DNA of 64,000 nucleotides from Undaria pinnatifida. Taxonomy: Eukaryota > Sar > Phaeophyceae > Laminariales > Alariaceae. Shown here one piece after another: positions 1 to 12,140 of this stretch; position 1 is the stretch's first letter; the number at the start of each line of letters is the position of its first letter. The position numbers and the translations under genes are program-made. The notes under the pieces were generated by a model. The model made no database searches. It saw only the letters and a list, made by a program, of their open reading frames with translations, and had not been told where the DNA came from. The DNA is taken from the NCBI GenBank assembly GCA_012845835.1, contig JABAKD010000016.1:24852553-24916552 (forward strand), read 5' to 3'.

Positions 1-225
1 ATCAAGACAAGGTTGCCTGGGCAACAGCCACCCAAGCTACCAAGTGCACAACAGTTTTAAACACCCCGCTGTGCGAGTGCCTAGCGACGGCTACGCAGTA
101 TTTTTGCCCCCTTGATCTCGGATGCACCCGTAACGCCTATCACACGTGTTTTAGATTTAGCCCCAGGTAAGCCTTTCCTGCCTGTATAGACTATATTTGT
201 TATAGCTGTTGCTACGTAGTACTTC

Positions 226-1635
226 GAAGTATATTATAAAAATACAAATACACTCCAGCTGTGAGATCGAACATTTTGTCGAAACTCATCTTTGCCAGCT
301 GTGTGTGATACTCCGATCGCGCGTATTACGAGTTGTGTTTCCTCATTAAGGATATAGGTCGGCGACTCCCCTTGCAACTACAGTGTAGCTATCAGGGTCA
401 ACAGGGTGATGCTAGGCAGTCTGTGCGCGGAAACTCTAAAACGGAGGGGAACAAAATCTGACAACTTTGGAAGGAAATGCATCAAATTATCAAGTGAATC
501 CTGTAAGTCGAATATCGGGTGGGGGGAAGGCGGAGTTTTTAAGGACGTGGGGGCCTGATTCTGATCAAAAGGGGGGCGGGAGGGGGGAAGGGGACGGGTG
601 GGGCAGGTCAATTTGTGCGTGGAAACTATAAATATTTCTTGTGGGGGAGGGAGGGGGGGTGTGGCGGGGGGGGGCGGGGGCGGGGGGGGAGGGCTTTAGG
701 TCGCATAGATGTAGGGGTTTGCTATACGCGTGGTGCCAGGTCTAGGCGATGGTGCGGGTGGTGGGGAAGGATGGGGCGTTGGGGGCGGGGGTTGGTGGGA
801 ATTGCAGCAGCTGCATGGACGGCTCTGAAACGATAACGAGGCGATATCCAGGGCATGGAAGTGTTTATTACTCTGGCGGATTTCGATAGTAGTTGGGGCG
901 TTTAAGCAAGAGAAAGCGAGGAAAAAAAAAAAAGGCAGGGGGGGGGGGGGGTGAAGATTTTTCAAGAGGTTTAGGTCACATATATTATACAAATTACGGA
1001 TTTGGTCGACACTAATGTTCGCAACATTGTGTGTGATCCTCCGATCGCGCGTATTAATTATGCATGTAGGGGCTTGCTATACGCGCGGTGCTGGGTTTAG
1101 GCGATCGTGTGGGGTGTGGGGAAGGAGGGGGCGTTGGAGGGGGGGAGGGGGGATGAATGAAATCTACGTCATGGATGGCTAGAAAGATAATGACGTGATA
1201 TCAATTGCTTAGAAGTGTTTATTTTACCGGCCTACTTCGATTATAAGTGGGGCGTTTGAACGAACTGGGCGGGGAACAAAGGGGGGGGCGAGATGAGTTG
1301 GAGCTACGGCATGGATGGCTAGATGGATAATGAGATGGTATGAGCTGGCAGATTTTGATTTCAGGTGTTGCGTTTAAACAAGAGGGATCGGGGGCGGGGG
1401 GGCGGGGGGGCGATAATTTCAATATGTGCGCGGAAACTATAAACCCTTGAAGGGGACGAATCTGACGGTTGCAGCAAGAAGACACCCGTTTATATCACCC
1501 GCCTGGTAATGTTTATTTTTCTAGAAGGTTTGATGTAACATGTAGTATGCAACCCAGTTCTTAGGTGTAGTAAACAACGTGTCAAAAGCTTCATAATTTG
1601 TTATTGTACATGGGTCGAAAGATAGAATATTTGTG
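226..1635 (+). repeat. Poly-G interspersed repeat, copy 1
   Basis: This is non-coding repeat DNA. It begins near an ATTATAAAAATAC motif, then carries a conserved segment (CAGCTGTGAGATCGAAC, then CTCATCTTTGC and a GATCGCGCGTA motif) and several blocks that pair a G-homopolymer tract with the phrases TTTATAGTTTCCGCGCAC (in reverse) and GGCGTTTAAGCAAGAG. The far end carries CTAGAAGGTTTGATGT and ATGCAACCCAGT. Both ends recur in opposite orientation at 23.7-25.5 kb, so the borders are supported by comparison of copies. The short reading frames here are low-complexity and not conserved between copies. The class is unknown and no transposase is visible. Confidence 0.7.
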
Positions 1636-1805
1636 TTGCCGTTGAGAACGTCAGTGTTTACGGCACTCGAGAACATCAGTCAACCTTTGATTTCCGCAAG
1701 ACATGGCGCCTCTTCAAAAGATCCAAGGACAACAACATAAACACCCGCAATTCAGATCAATACTGAAATCAACGAGGCATTGGAAACTGCACATAAGAAA
1801 ACGGT

Positions 1806-1833
1806 TTAGATCCTAACCCTAGCCCTAACCCTT
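1806..1833. repeat. Interstitial telomere-like CCCTAA units
   Basis: Three CCCTAA-type units occur in a row with small variations (CCTAACCCTAGCCCTAACCC). The stretch is too short to be a telomere. It could be a relic of break repair or chance. The flanks, about 1640-2470, hold no gene I can support, although the first exon of the downstream modular gene should lie somewhere upstream. Confidence 0.4.
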
Positions 1834-2472
1834 CTCGTCATGAGTGGCCAAGTTGCCCTTGTACGGGCGGAAACTCTTGTGAATCTGAAAGCACAAACCA
1901 AGGAGAGAGAAATGACATGTATTGCATTCGCTAAACGACAGTGAGTGGTAATGGGGCTACTAAACGAGAGGGTTCGAGCAAAGGCTAAGGGTAGGTGTGC
2001 AAGAGCTGTATCGCGTATCGACATAGCCGAACACGTCAACGACAGCGACGGACAACGACGCCGACAGATACTGACCGCAGTCAGGATTTCTGATTACACC
2101 AAGTGTAGATATTTCAACTAGTATATCTCCCATATTGGTTGATGAGCGGGGGTATTGCTCCCCGCGGTCACGGTGTCGAATACGCAATGTTTCTCCAACT
2201 GTGCCAGTACCATGCAATTGCCGCGTTCTCCCTGAATGTCACTGCTATCATATACACTGTTCGGGTAGTGTGCGGACGGCGCATTGTTCAAAACTATCAC
2301 CATACGACGAAATGCTGTTGGACTAACGCACGGTTGGCGCAGTTCCCTCAAAATCCATCATGAGTACTGCTTTTGTCGCTGCAAGCATATTGACTCAACT
2401 TAAGTGGACCTCACATATCGTATGCCCCTATGCCCATGCCACACTGTGCACCAACCGTCGTGTCAACTACAG

Positions 2473-2544
2473 CTGGCGTGTCTTGCACCCAGGATAACCA
2501 ATGTCTTCCTGGCAGGTGCTGCAGGGACATCGGTACTTGCTCCG
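2473..2544 (+). CDS. Exon 1 visible: A module
   Basis: It is flanked by AACTACAG and GTAAGC. It codes GVSCTQDNQCLPGRCC and ends at TCSG, with six cysteines. Phase is 1 at both ends. It is the most upstream exon I can support; the intron to the next exon is 355 bp. Confidence 0.72.
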
Positions 2545-5500
2545 GTAAGCGAACGTCATCGTTGTGCGTTTGCTATGATTCGCGGTTGCATATACGTAGT
2601 CCATTCAGTAGACCTCGGGTATAATCCTGCTGTTGTAAAGCGTCGCGAATACTCCGTACTGCTGTGATGGAAACGAGACTTGCGCGGTCGACACTATGGC
2701 AGCGCCAGCGTCGTCAGGCAGTTAGCACATTCGCTGGACTCAAAAGTCAATCGATGCATTATATTAGGGTACTCTTCTCGTCCATTCGGGTATTCTCGGC
2801 TCGTCCGTTTCATTCATTTGCTTCACATATATATCCCCCTACTCGCTTTCGAGATTGTTGGTGCTCATCATATCAATTCATGATATCATACGAACGCAGG
2901 AACTGACGCGGGAACCCTCTCCGTTGGGCAGCAGGCTACCGATGCTTGCGAATGCACGAGCGGTGCTCTTGATGACACAGGGGACCTATGTGGTGAGTTT
3001 TGGTGTTGTAGTGAGTCACGGGACCGCCGTGTTGGAGGACCGCCAAGAGGGTTGTGATGTTGTGACCAAGGGCCCACTGCACTAGGCAACTGCCGCAGAA
3101 CACAGTCATGCGGGACTCCGGCGCTGTGTAGGGGAGTGGCGATAACGTTGAACGAGAGAAACCACCGCAACCGAGGACCGCGGTATAAACTCTAATGTAT
3201 CCCACCTGGACGTCTGCATCGGAGGATACAGTGCGTACCACGTTCTACGTTCTTAACGATGTACGTCAATCGAGCGACGGAACGTCCGAGACTTATATTC
3301 TCATATGAATGGTGGCGGGTGGTTGATGGACTAAACCGGTCTTACTTGCTTCCAGGCCGGTGCAAACTTTTGATGCCACGAATGTGTTTTCTATAAAAGG
3401 TACAAGTAAGCGGCAACTACGATCAATACACCAAGGGGGAGACTTTTTCGCGAGGTTGCTCGTGCGCTATGGCATCGTAGAGAGTCGCACCGCCTGTCCA
3501 ACGCTGTCGCTACACTTCGCAGAACAATGTTGGCAATGTGGTAGCATCCGAGTTTTTTACTCTTCTGCTTTCTTTCACAACGTCATGTGGAGACATCTGC
3601 CACAACGTTGCAACCTATTCAGGAATCAGCAGGACATTGCGGAATTACCACGTCTACATTCAGCGCAGCTCAACATTGTACGCTACGCCAACTCGGATTC
3701 ACACCCTCAATTATACTGTTGTCGAGCTGGCATGCTCATAATGAATGTTTTTGTGTTCACAAAAAACATAGATGAGACACGAGTTTGGATGTGTCCCCTC
3801 TGCTTTTTCCGTGGTTATGATGCGGATTCGAACTTCAGATCTGGAGGAGTCGGCTCTATATGGCCTTTCCGCCAAGAAGCCATTATGGCGTGTAAACCAC
3901 GTATATGGCGTGTACAGCCCGTACCTACATGCAGTACAAATTAAAACCCTTTTGGCCGAGACTGCTGCAGATTGGGCAGAATACTCCGGTGCAACTTCGT
4001 ATCCTTGAACACGTTGCCTTGACCAGCGTTGTGGCGAGTCTGGCGATAAAAATATATGTTTGAGTTTCGAACTGTTTTGAGTCTCAAACGTGCACGGCCC
4101 TGAACGACGTTCGACTTCGAACGTCATAGGTCATGTTGTCCGTTACGGAACAGTTAAGCGTGGAAGTCCGCCACACCGATGAAACCTTGTGCGGAGATGG
4201 GGCATCTTAGCATAATACCGGTGTGCTTTCAGCTATCCAGTAGACTAGACTATAGTATCAGGTATCAGGTATGCCCATGATGCACATTTTCCCTGACAAA
4301 AAAATAACCAGGGCGACTTGAAACCCGAAACGTATTATATGGCCAAGTCAAAATCGTTAAATGTTTGTTGTGTTTGCAAATGCACTTGCGATAGCACGTT
4401 GGATGTGACTTGGCGAGGGGCGATTTCGTACTTCATCGCTGAGGTGACCAGTTCTATACGGCAAGCAGGAGAGGATTCCACCATAAGTTTCCGATATTCT
4501 TAACGAAGGAGTACAATTTCGCGCACCCCGTCTGGACCATAGTACACCGTTCTTTTTCCTATGATGTTATCATGTTCGAACGTCCACCACACATATGGTA
4601 CGGATTTGAAGGCCACTCTGCAACTACAGTAGTAATGTAGGTAGCATAGCACTTCGGAGCCGTGGCTGGTTTGGTCATTATGGCTGGGGCTTTTGGGACC
4701 TGCCTGCTAGCCTTTGACTTATGAATCGTATGGCGGTTACCTGCATGGTCATTTCTTCTGCTGCTGCGATCCCCGTCCCTTGCATTTCTGCCATACGTAG
4801 CTTGCGGAGATTCTAGTGAGTGCCCCAGTAACACCTGCTGCAAGGTGAACGGAGAGTGCTCAGGTGAGTCTGGAGGTGAACGTCTCATGCAGGATAGTAC
4901 ATTCCAAGCGCCTGCAACTCACCGACACCGCTGGAACATGTTTTTTTTTCCGCACCGACCGGACGCCTCAATTCATTGGCATGTTCGACAAACAAGAGAG
5001 CAATCAGCTTATTATATTGTAATGCTGTTTCTGTACTGCTCGGATGTATTGGACGTAGTTTGTTACAGCAGCCGAAAGTGGGGAATATCTTGACTTAGTG
5101 CATATACCTGGCTGCATTTGGTCTGGCGTAACTGATGCACATGTTTCTTCGCTCGACCTATCTTGCCATCAGTTGCAGACGAAGGGAGTGTACAAGGCGG
5201 AACGGCCGCCAACGATGTGTGCGAATGCAACACTGGCCGTTACGATGAAGATACCGGACTTTGCGGTGAGTTTCCTAGTAGAACGGGTCCAGGAAGCGAG
5301 CCACCCCGTTGTCGGCCCACTCGGTACTATATTTGGTGTGATTGATGTGGTGCGCGATACGTGGTATTCGGTAATGGACGCACCGGGTGAGCATGTGCAT
5401 TAAATCGACCCTCGTAACTACCGTGCCGGATGTATCAGCAGTGGTATACTTGAGGGCTGAGAGTGGATTGCTTGGAACTCGAGGTCAGTCGTGTTTTCTA

Positions 5501-8500
5501 CTGTTGATTGAGTCAGCGGTGACTGCATGCAGCCAGTATAACGCGGGTTTCTTTTGATTTTGGTGTTACGGATTCGTTGAGGTTCAGGACTCGTTAACTC
5601 GAACCATGTGCATCCGAGCTACCATCAGTTGTCCCGCTGCCGCAGGTTTCCCATATACGAGCCTTTCACACATAACTGCAAGTACAATAGTATGCCATGG
5701 TATAAAAGGCAGCTAACTGCTGTATCGTACCAACTAAAACGGCCGTTGTTTTTGGTATCCTTGTCACTCGCCACGTCGGAAATCCATAGGTACAACAGCT
5801 TTGTAGTGTATGGAGGATATATCGATTGTTGGACTTTTAAAAAACGCGCATTCTAAATTTTGTAGCATGTCGCAGGTCCATGTGGTGCATGTTTGCATCA
5901 CACCGAGGCGGAGCACATACCGACCGAGGGCAAAAAATCGCATAGCACTGGTATATCACGGCGACATCCGCGTAACGCCTTGTATCAGGAATACAACTTA
6001 CGTGTTCGTTTTTTGGTGTCTTATGGCGCATCTTCGGACGCATGGGAATGTGGAACTGTCGATCGTGGCGGCTTGCAACATCGGCGGCGTCAGAGTGGCG
6101 TGAAACTACTGACGACTTGGCGTGTATTGGCGTAAGTGCAGAAGCCCGGCCGCTGGGCCACTGGTTGTGGAGGGCTGAAATCGAGTACTTTCGTCCCTGA
6201 CTTGCTTGATTGTCGTCTTCTTCGTCCGTCGTCGATATCTGGCAAATCACATACATCAAAGGGTGCAACCGAGACGCCAATTGCAGGGGAAATAGGTGCT
6301 GCGTCCTCGCCGACAACGCGTGCTCATGTAAGCGTTGTGGGCGTTCAATTTTTTTGTGCATGTAGATGAAGGGACCTTAACGAGCCTTGGGCGATCGTGT
6401 GTCACAGAGTGGAGATGGCCCTAGGGCAGCGCCGCATAGTCTCACGAAGCCATCGATCTGATAACGTAACCTTGACCCTCTCGCTGGGACAAGCGTCACA
6501 TCCTGCTAGTTGGGTACCAGCGAGTCTTACTATGAGTACCCAACGCACGCGACCTAATCGAGACATCATTCTTGTTGTGCAACTTCAAAGCCAATTTTTT
6601 GGCCCTGGCCACGTGTTTTGCTCAGATATAGCGACCCGGGTACTGCGTGATTTATTCCGCTCACAACCCTTTAACGTGATTGTCGAACACGCATCTGGTA
6701 TGATATAGTCTATAGCTGCGCTTTGATTTCCTTGACGGGCTCAACGCTAACTTTGTTGACGTAGTTTCTTTCGTCAATTATGCTTGGTATCCAGGCACAC
6801 GTGAGGAAATCAAAACATTAGGTGACGGGTCGACTCTTGTTGGACGTGTTTTCAGTGCTGGGAGGTCCTTCTTTGTGAATGGGTGATCATTACTAGGTGT
6901 ATTGCACGTTGACATTTTCACACTTACTTCCGTCCCTTGTTTGTCGTTCGTGTTCAGCGACTGCCGAGGATAGTCTTGGCCCCGGAGAGGCTGCCGACGA
7001 CGTCTGCCAATGCTCGACGGAATCATACGACGACGCCCTCGGCTTATGCGGTGAGGCTGCATCCGCCCTGTCACAAACCTTGCCGCACAAAAATGTAGGC
7101 TTGTACTGCCACGTAGATAGTGGAATTCTCCATTGCAGGAACGTCCCCTGTGATCAGTTGATACGGACGTAACAACAAAAATACCTCGGCACGACGTACA
7201 AGAGTATCGAACGGGTTTTTGTGGCCGTCATCGCCGACGTCGGTGCGGTATCGGAAAACATCAGGAGTGTAGCCAACACTGCTGCGGGGAAGGGGCGTCT
7301 CGAGATCATGCCATTGGTATTGACTCTGACGTGCTCAAGTTCCATTGGAAGAGGGTCACCGATTTTTCCAAAAATGTGTGTTTGCACAGTAGCAAGAACA
7401 TAATTTATTGAAATGTGAAGGATACAAGGTAGGCAGTAGCACACTCGATTTTCGCGGGCGTGAAAAGCCTAAATACACCTTGTGGCCAAAAAAATCCGTT
7501 TGGATCGCTGTCCAGAAATCGGTGTACGTTGTCCCCTCTCTATCCGCCCACTGTCTGAAACAGCTTGCACCGATGACAACCAATGCGAAGCCGGGGAGAT
7601 CTGCTGCCCGGACAAGTTTCAGTGCGAAGTTCCTCTGGCTGATGACCCCAGCGCCTGCGGTGAGAAGCCGTATGGGGGCACTAGAACCATTTACATTTCC
7701 GTAACCCGCCAAGAAATCCAGGTCCGGTTCAATATCATCGCACGTATCCCAAGGACCACCGCGCGCTAGTTTACTGTCAAAACTTGCCGAAGGTAACCTC
7801 TAGTGGCTGGCACAACTATTGTAATAGGTGCCCGTCGTGGCATTGCTGGAGTTCATGCCAGCAGATATAGATAGGGGTTGGCTTACGTCTTACGGCGCCC
7901 AACCAGACGTGGCAACAATATAACTAGCCGGCTTGACCCCACACCCCCTCGCCACGTTGCCGTAGGTGACCCGCACATGACCGGCTTCCTTGGACAGAAG
8001 TTCGACTTCACGGGAGACGACAACTCGTGGTATGCCCTCATCTCGAGTCCCCCGTCGGTGCACATCAACATGCGCGTCTCGGCCCCGGTCCCCTCTTTGC
8101 CGGAGATTACGTACATCACCGGCCTCTCTGTCCTCACCACAGACTACGACGGAGATGAGCACAACATGATAATCTCGGTAAAAGACCCGCACAGTCTCAA
8201 AAGTGCCTGTCCCGCTGGCCTGTCGGTCTGTCTGGCGGACGGCGCTTTGAGTGTGACTGTTGACGGCGAGGAGGTCTTGATTGCGCCTGGTGTGGCCGAT
8301 GTGGCACCGGGTGTCAACATCTCGGCTGTGAACATCCCCGGCCAGTGCAGGTCCTTCGGATTTGAGCAATACTGGGAGAGGAAGAAGATGGAGGCCATGC
8401 AGGGCCGCAGGCTCTCGGTAGAGGAGACAATGGGAGACTGGATCCTCGGCGACCCTACGATGACCAACATGGAGGAGTGTATCGATTACGTCTCTGAAGC

Positions 8501-9568
8501 CATGGATGGAGACACTCTGTTTGACCACCAGTCGGAGCACGCGTCCTTCCGTATCGTCACCCCCACCGTCACCATCCGCCTTAGCCACGGCAGGCTGCAC
8601 CAGGTTGCCATGCGCGATCCTACCGACCAGTTCGACCTCCCGGACCACCTCACTTGGCAGATGAACATGGCGATCGACCACTCCAGCTTCGGTCGCGACT
8701 CCCAAGGCATTATTGGTGAGACCTTCGTTCCTACGCGTGACGCTAACGGTGACAAGATCATGACCGGCATGGAAAGCATCCGCGGGAAACAGGAAGACTG
8801 TAAGTGGCCACGGGAATATAACGCCGTGCGTACAATCCGAATTCCAAATTTCCTCGTTCCATCCGGCCTTTACATACGGGTTCTTCGTTCGTGCGTCATG
8901 GGTGATGATAACTATCCTGTTTCAGGGGATATATGTGTTGATTATAGTCGTCATGAGTTGGACTGAATCATTCAAGACGCAGTCGTTTCAAGAAACCATA
9001 CCATTCTCCTCTTTCTATGTTTTCCTCGCCAATCAACCGAAGATGACAGATTACGACTCTCCTTACTCTCGCAATCTAGACAATTAACCTCGCAGTAGGT
9101 AGTAGGCCAACCTGAACGGCCCGACGACGGTATACGATACGATGTTCGTCGTAAAAACTTTGCGATCACGGCGGGTGCTCCGAAACCTCTTCTAGTTCAT
9201 TCTGGCACAACCATCGACACGGTGAACTTCTAACCACCAGCCTAGCACATCACAGACAGGCCTGTGAACGTATGGTATCAGTTGGTTGGGAAAGGCCGTG
9301 CGCAGCAAGCACATCTATAGCTGGTGTACCCTTGGTTCTGGCCGCAGAATTGAAAGGATGGTCTGTGTTCTTGATTCGCACTGATAGATTGGCATATAGT
9401 CAAATCAAACATACTGACGCACCATGGCGACTCCGTCACCATCGGAACAATACCAACACTGATTGCTCGCCCTCCCTCACTCGAACGTACGCAATGAATG
9501 CTGCGCGCGCAGACTATGTGGAGGGCCCCCTGGGTGTGGACTTCGCCCAGGCCACTTTCAGCTCCTGA
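2473..9568 (+). CDS. Modular cysteine-rich protein with a GDPH (root-cap/VWD-like) domain, 5' incomplete
   Basis: This split gene is rebuilt by eye from nine exons: 2473-2544, 2900-2992, 4801-4863, 5179-5265, 6262-6327, 6958-7050, 7564-7659, 7966-8799 and 9513-9568 (TGA at 9566). Every junction is GT-AG and phase 1, so each internal exon is a multiple of three. Exons 1, 3, 5 and 7 code an A module (C-x5-C-x4-CC or C-x-C pattern). Exons 2, 4 and 6 code a B module (DxCxC...YD...GLCG). Exon 8 starts with GDPHMTGF, like root-cap and VWD-type extracellular proteins, and has paired cysteines. Cysteine spacing suggests a secreted or wall-associated adhesive protein, but no signal-peptide exon was found, so the 5' end is missing or undetected. 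About 486 residues are visible. A and B together resemble EB-type or dickkopf-like modules, but that match is uncertain. The exact biological role is unknown. Confidence 0.75.
2900..2992 (+). CDS. Exon 2 visible: B module
   Basis: Acceptor ACGCAG and donor GTGAGT. The coded stretch contains ATDACECTSGALDDTG and ends LCG. It is symmetric phase 1-1. The following intron of about 1.8 kb is the longest in the gene. A Cys-rich stretch at about 4360-4410 (VCKCTCDSTLD) may be a relic of another B module, but it lacks the terminal cysteine. Confidence 0.72.
4801..4863 (+). CDS. Exon 3 visible: A module
   Basis: It starts after CATACGTAG and ends at donor GTGAGT. It codes ACGDSSECPSNTCC then KVNGECSG. 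It matches the A exon spacing with the CC pair and the final C-S-G, phase 1-1. It is too short to appear as an obvious reading frame. Confidence 0.7.
5179..5265 (+). CDS. Exon 4 visible: B module
   Basis: Acceptor CAGTTGCAG and donor GTGAGT. It codes GGTAANDVCECNTGRYDED and ends TGLCG. The intron before it is 315 bp. It is nearly collinear with the exons at 2900 and 6958. Confidence 0.75.
6262..6327 (+). CDS. Exon 5 visible: A module
   Basis: It follows ATCAAAG and precedes GTAAGC. It codes GCNRDANCRGNRCC then VLADNACS. It has the same cysteine order as the other A exons and is phase 1-1, although the split codon begins with T instead of G. Confidence 0.68.
6958..7050 (+). CDS. Exon 6 visible: B module
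   Basis: Acceptor CGTGTTCAG and donor GTGAGG. It codes GEAADDVCQCSTESYDDALG and ends LCG. It is 93 nt and phase 1-1, and has the best nucleotide-level match to the other B exons. Confidence 0.76.
7564..7659 (+). CDS. Exon 7 visible: extended A module
   Basis: The acceptor CTGAAACAG lies behind a pyrimidine-rich tract and the donor is GTGAGA. It codes ACTDDNQCEAGEICC, then an acidic linker that ends SACG. The extra cysteine at the end resembles the close of a B module, so this exon may be a fused or shortened A+B unit that leads into the large domain. Confidence 0.76.
7966..8799 (+). CDS. Exon 8 visible: GDPH root-cap/VWD-like domain
   Basis: The exon of 834 nt is entered after GTTGCCGTAG in phase 1, so the split codon completes the glycine of GDPHMTGFLGQKFDF. 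It leaves at GACT before the strong donor GTAAGT. The GDPH start followed by a beta-rich stretch, a cysteine pair (CPAGLSVC) and a later IPGQCRSFGF segment resemble plant and algal root-cap or LEA-type extracellular proteins and the start of VWD domains. An open frame runs upstream to 7878, but that part is probably intron, because it breaks the phase-1 pattern and lacks module features. Acidic, hydrophilic composition and higher GC set it apart from the flanking introns. Confidence 0.82.
9513..9568 (+). CDS. Last exon of the modular gene
   Basis: It is entered after GCGCGCGCAG. The split codon from exon 8 (T) plus AC gives tyrosine, so the join reads QEDYYVEGPLGVDF and ends FSS with TGA at 9566-9568. 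Frame, phase and a smooth acidic-aromatic junction support it. The intron before it is 713 bp. Confidence 0.65.
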
Positions 9569-10928
9569 AGATGCCATGGTTGAACATCTGTGTTGTTCGC
9601 ACGAGCAGTCACAAGTTGGTTCTACTGAGCGATACGAACGGCATAGTGTTCTGGTTAATCTCCAACGACCGTGCACAAGTGCGTCGCTGGGTCGATCCCG
9701 TTCCCCAGAAAGCTGCGTGCGTAGTTACGAATAACGGACAGTAAGAAGATAGTAAACGTTTGCTTTTAGGCGTTAATAAAACAGTACCAGGCTACACGTT
9801 TCAGGTGGAGCAGGAGCAGTCTACACTCATATGCAGTTGCATACTTTCGGCGCGCGGTAGAACGTGCGAGACTGGTAGTTGAAAGAAGGCTACCTCATTT
9901 ACGCGAGCGTTAATTCGCCTCTGCGCAATTCATGGCGTGTTTTTTAATCTCGGGCGCTTTGCCGTTGGTCGAGGTTTTGGTCGTACCAAACAGTAAGCCT
10001 CACCCTACAACAGAAAAAAGAGAAACAATCAAGTTAATCTCAAGCAGGCTCACAACCTAAGTTCAAACAACAAAATCACCATCACTCAGCATCATATGTA
10101 CCCATTTAATTCCTAATGTCCCAAACACTACTGCTGGTGCCCCCCCCCCCCCCCCCCGCTGCGGCCGCCTCCTTCCGGTTTCATGGCGTGGCTGCTGCTC
10201 GGGAACTCCAGCCTATCGTTCGTGAAGTTTGTTGGTGAACCAGCCGTCTCTGCGCAAGATTGATTCTATACAACCGCGAGATACATCGTGCAATCGAGCG
10301 ATTAGGTCGATATAGGTTGTACTGCTCTTTTCATGCATTCTCCAACTTGCAAAACTCCCTTTTCTACTCCTTCGCATAATTCCACTTCTCAAATACCAAT
10401 CCAAACAATCGATAACTTGTCAACGTTAATATATGGTACCCCACAATCAAATGTGAAATCGCATTGTATCCATCCATGTACGCCAACCATCACGTACGCG
10501 TACTTACTGCTGTAGTCGCAAGGCTACGGTGGGGGGTATTCCATTCTGCAATGATCCGCAACGCAAAAAATATCTGGGCGTATGATGTTCTGGTAGGCAA
10601 GTCAACGTACAGCAGCAGATCGTGTTACAGCAGTAGTATATCATTCGTACTCGTATCCTCATGTACCGACATCTGTTAGCAGGCAGCAGAAGTTTTATGG
10701 TACTCGTTGATGTCTCTTCCCTACACGCGGCGCACGCATCGAACGTGAAAAGACATGCCGGACACTGGGTATATTTGTTGACGGCACTCTTGCCCTTTGA
10801 CGGACAGCTGTCAAGGATTTCTACTCATATTCAAAACTACTGCAAGTATACCGACAAAAGTACTTGCAGAAGGTCAACGCAAATACAAGAATGTTTTGCA
10901 GACAAAGACAAAAGAATCAAAGACAAGA
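9569..10928. other. Non-coding stretch downstream of the modular gene
   Basis: No gene is supported here. An AATAAA at 9775-9780, about 210 bp past the stop, could act as a poly(A) signal. A C18 homopolymer occupies 10140-10157. The remaining sequence is AT-leaning and its reading frames look random. Confidence 0.5.
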
Positions 10929-11171
10929 GACGCGTGCTATGATAGATGTGCACCACTTTTTGTCTGAGGTTCCTCAATTTGGGAGCTTAAGGCCTCTACC
11001 ACACAATGATTTAAGGAAAAATAAAGCTGGTTCGGATGAGAAATCTCATGGCCTAGGTAAACGACGAAAATCATGGGAGAAAATGGTCCATTGCCGACGA
11101 TGTTGGGTTAAAAAAAACATCGTTCAGAAAACACTTCAGACGAAAAGCGCCACCTCTATCGTAGCACGCGT
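10929..11171 (+). mobile_element. Short TIR element (MITE), copy 1
   Basis: It is about 242 bp with terminal inverted repeats: ACGCGTGCTATGATAGA at the left and the reverse complement of ACGCGTGCTACGATAGAG at the right. Flanking CAAGA occurs on both sides (10924-10928 and 11172-11176) and fits a target-site duplication. Inside, GAGGTTCCTCAATTTGGG recurs in the copy at 20.9-21.1 kb. It encodes nothing, so it would depend on a transposase in trans. Confidence 0.7.
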
Positions 11172-11176
11172 CAAGA

Positions 11177-11860
11177 TGCGAAATGATACAGCAAGTAACG
11201 TGCACAATTGTCGGCATTACGACGACGGTTCAATAAACACCGACAACCTGCGTTTTGCTCATGGGCACGCCATGCAATCATCTCAGCAACGCCTAAACAC
11301 AACGCACTATCCCGACTCAAAGAGCACTATTAGTAACACAGGTTGACCACTCCTGTACTGGTCATCACCCATAGTCTTCAAGGGGCGTCCATGTAATTAT
11401 AGCATTGCTCGGCATACACGCGAGAACGTATCTCAACCCTATCATAAAAATTCGCAATTAATTATTAATTGATTCACGCATTTTTCGTTCTGCTGTACTG
11501 ATGATATGATACAGCATGTATTGTTTTGGCATCTTCTTTCCATCACACAACACGTCTCGGGCTCTACTCACACTGATGCTTTGCACGAGTGCCCGACAAG
11601 GTAAACACCAAACAGACATTCTCCAAACTCTTACAAGAGTACGCCTACGTACAAGGATAGCTTCAGTGAGAGGCGCTACGAATATGTCACCTTTTCTCTC
11701 ATATATTAAAACATCCTTCACTCTCAATCAATCGTCGTCGTGGGGGGATTCGCCATTCTCAAACCAATATAAAATCGATCGAAAAACGGAAATTATCAGC
11801 AGCAAGCAAAAGCAACAAAGTCAAAATGTGCCTGGTGCGGGCCTAAAGCCCTTGCTGATG
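11177..11860. other. No supported gene
   Basis: This stretch has mixed composition with a short AT-rich patch near 11450. Reading frames on both strands overlap each other and show no motif, splice pattern or recognisable domain. Confidence 0.4.
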
Positions 11861-12140
11861 GCCCGTTGTTCTTTTCTCCTTTACCCGCTCTCGCTTTGGG
11901 CCTCTCCTCCTTTTCGCGTGCATGCTCTGACCCCCAACCCATGGTGCAGATCCTTCCACCAGTGCCCGCCACCGCTTTTTTAGTCTCGTTCCAGCATTCG
12001 CACGCGTGTTCCATCGTCGCAATCTCCTCCACCTTTCTTCCGGCACCTGCAGGCCAAGTAATCCCATCTCTCCTTTTCTCTTTTCTTGTAGTACAAAGTA
12101 AATTAGCCATAGATTCAGGCAGAGGTCTGGCTCTACTGCG

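Noticed and set aside
615..992. Gly- and Pro-rich frames in the first poly-G repeat
   Set aside because: They follow G-homopolymer tracts and are not conserved in the other copies of the repeat.
5837..6361. 174-codon minus-strand frame
   Set aside because: It lies across an intron and the A exon of the modular gene on the other strand and has no recognisable features.
7878..7965. Upstream extension of the GDPH exon to ATG 7878
   Set aside because: The extension would start the protein without modules or signal peptide. A good acceptor at 7965 continues the phase-1 rule and completes the glycine of GDPH.
7890..8705. 271-codon minus-strand frame opposite the GDPH exon
   Set aside because: It is a shadow of the high-GC coding exon on the plus strand, with no motif of its own.
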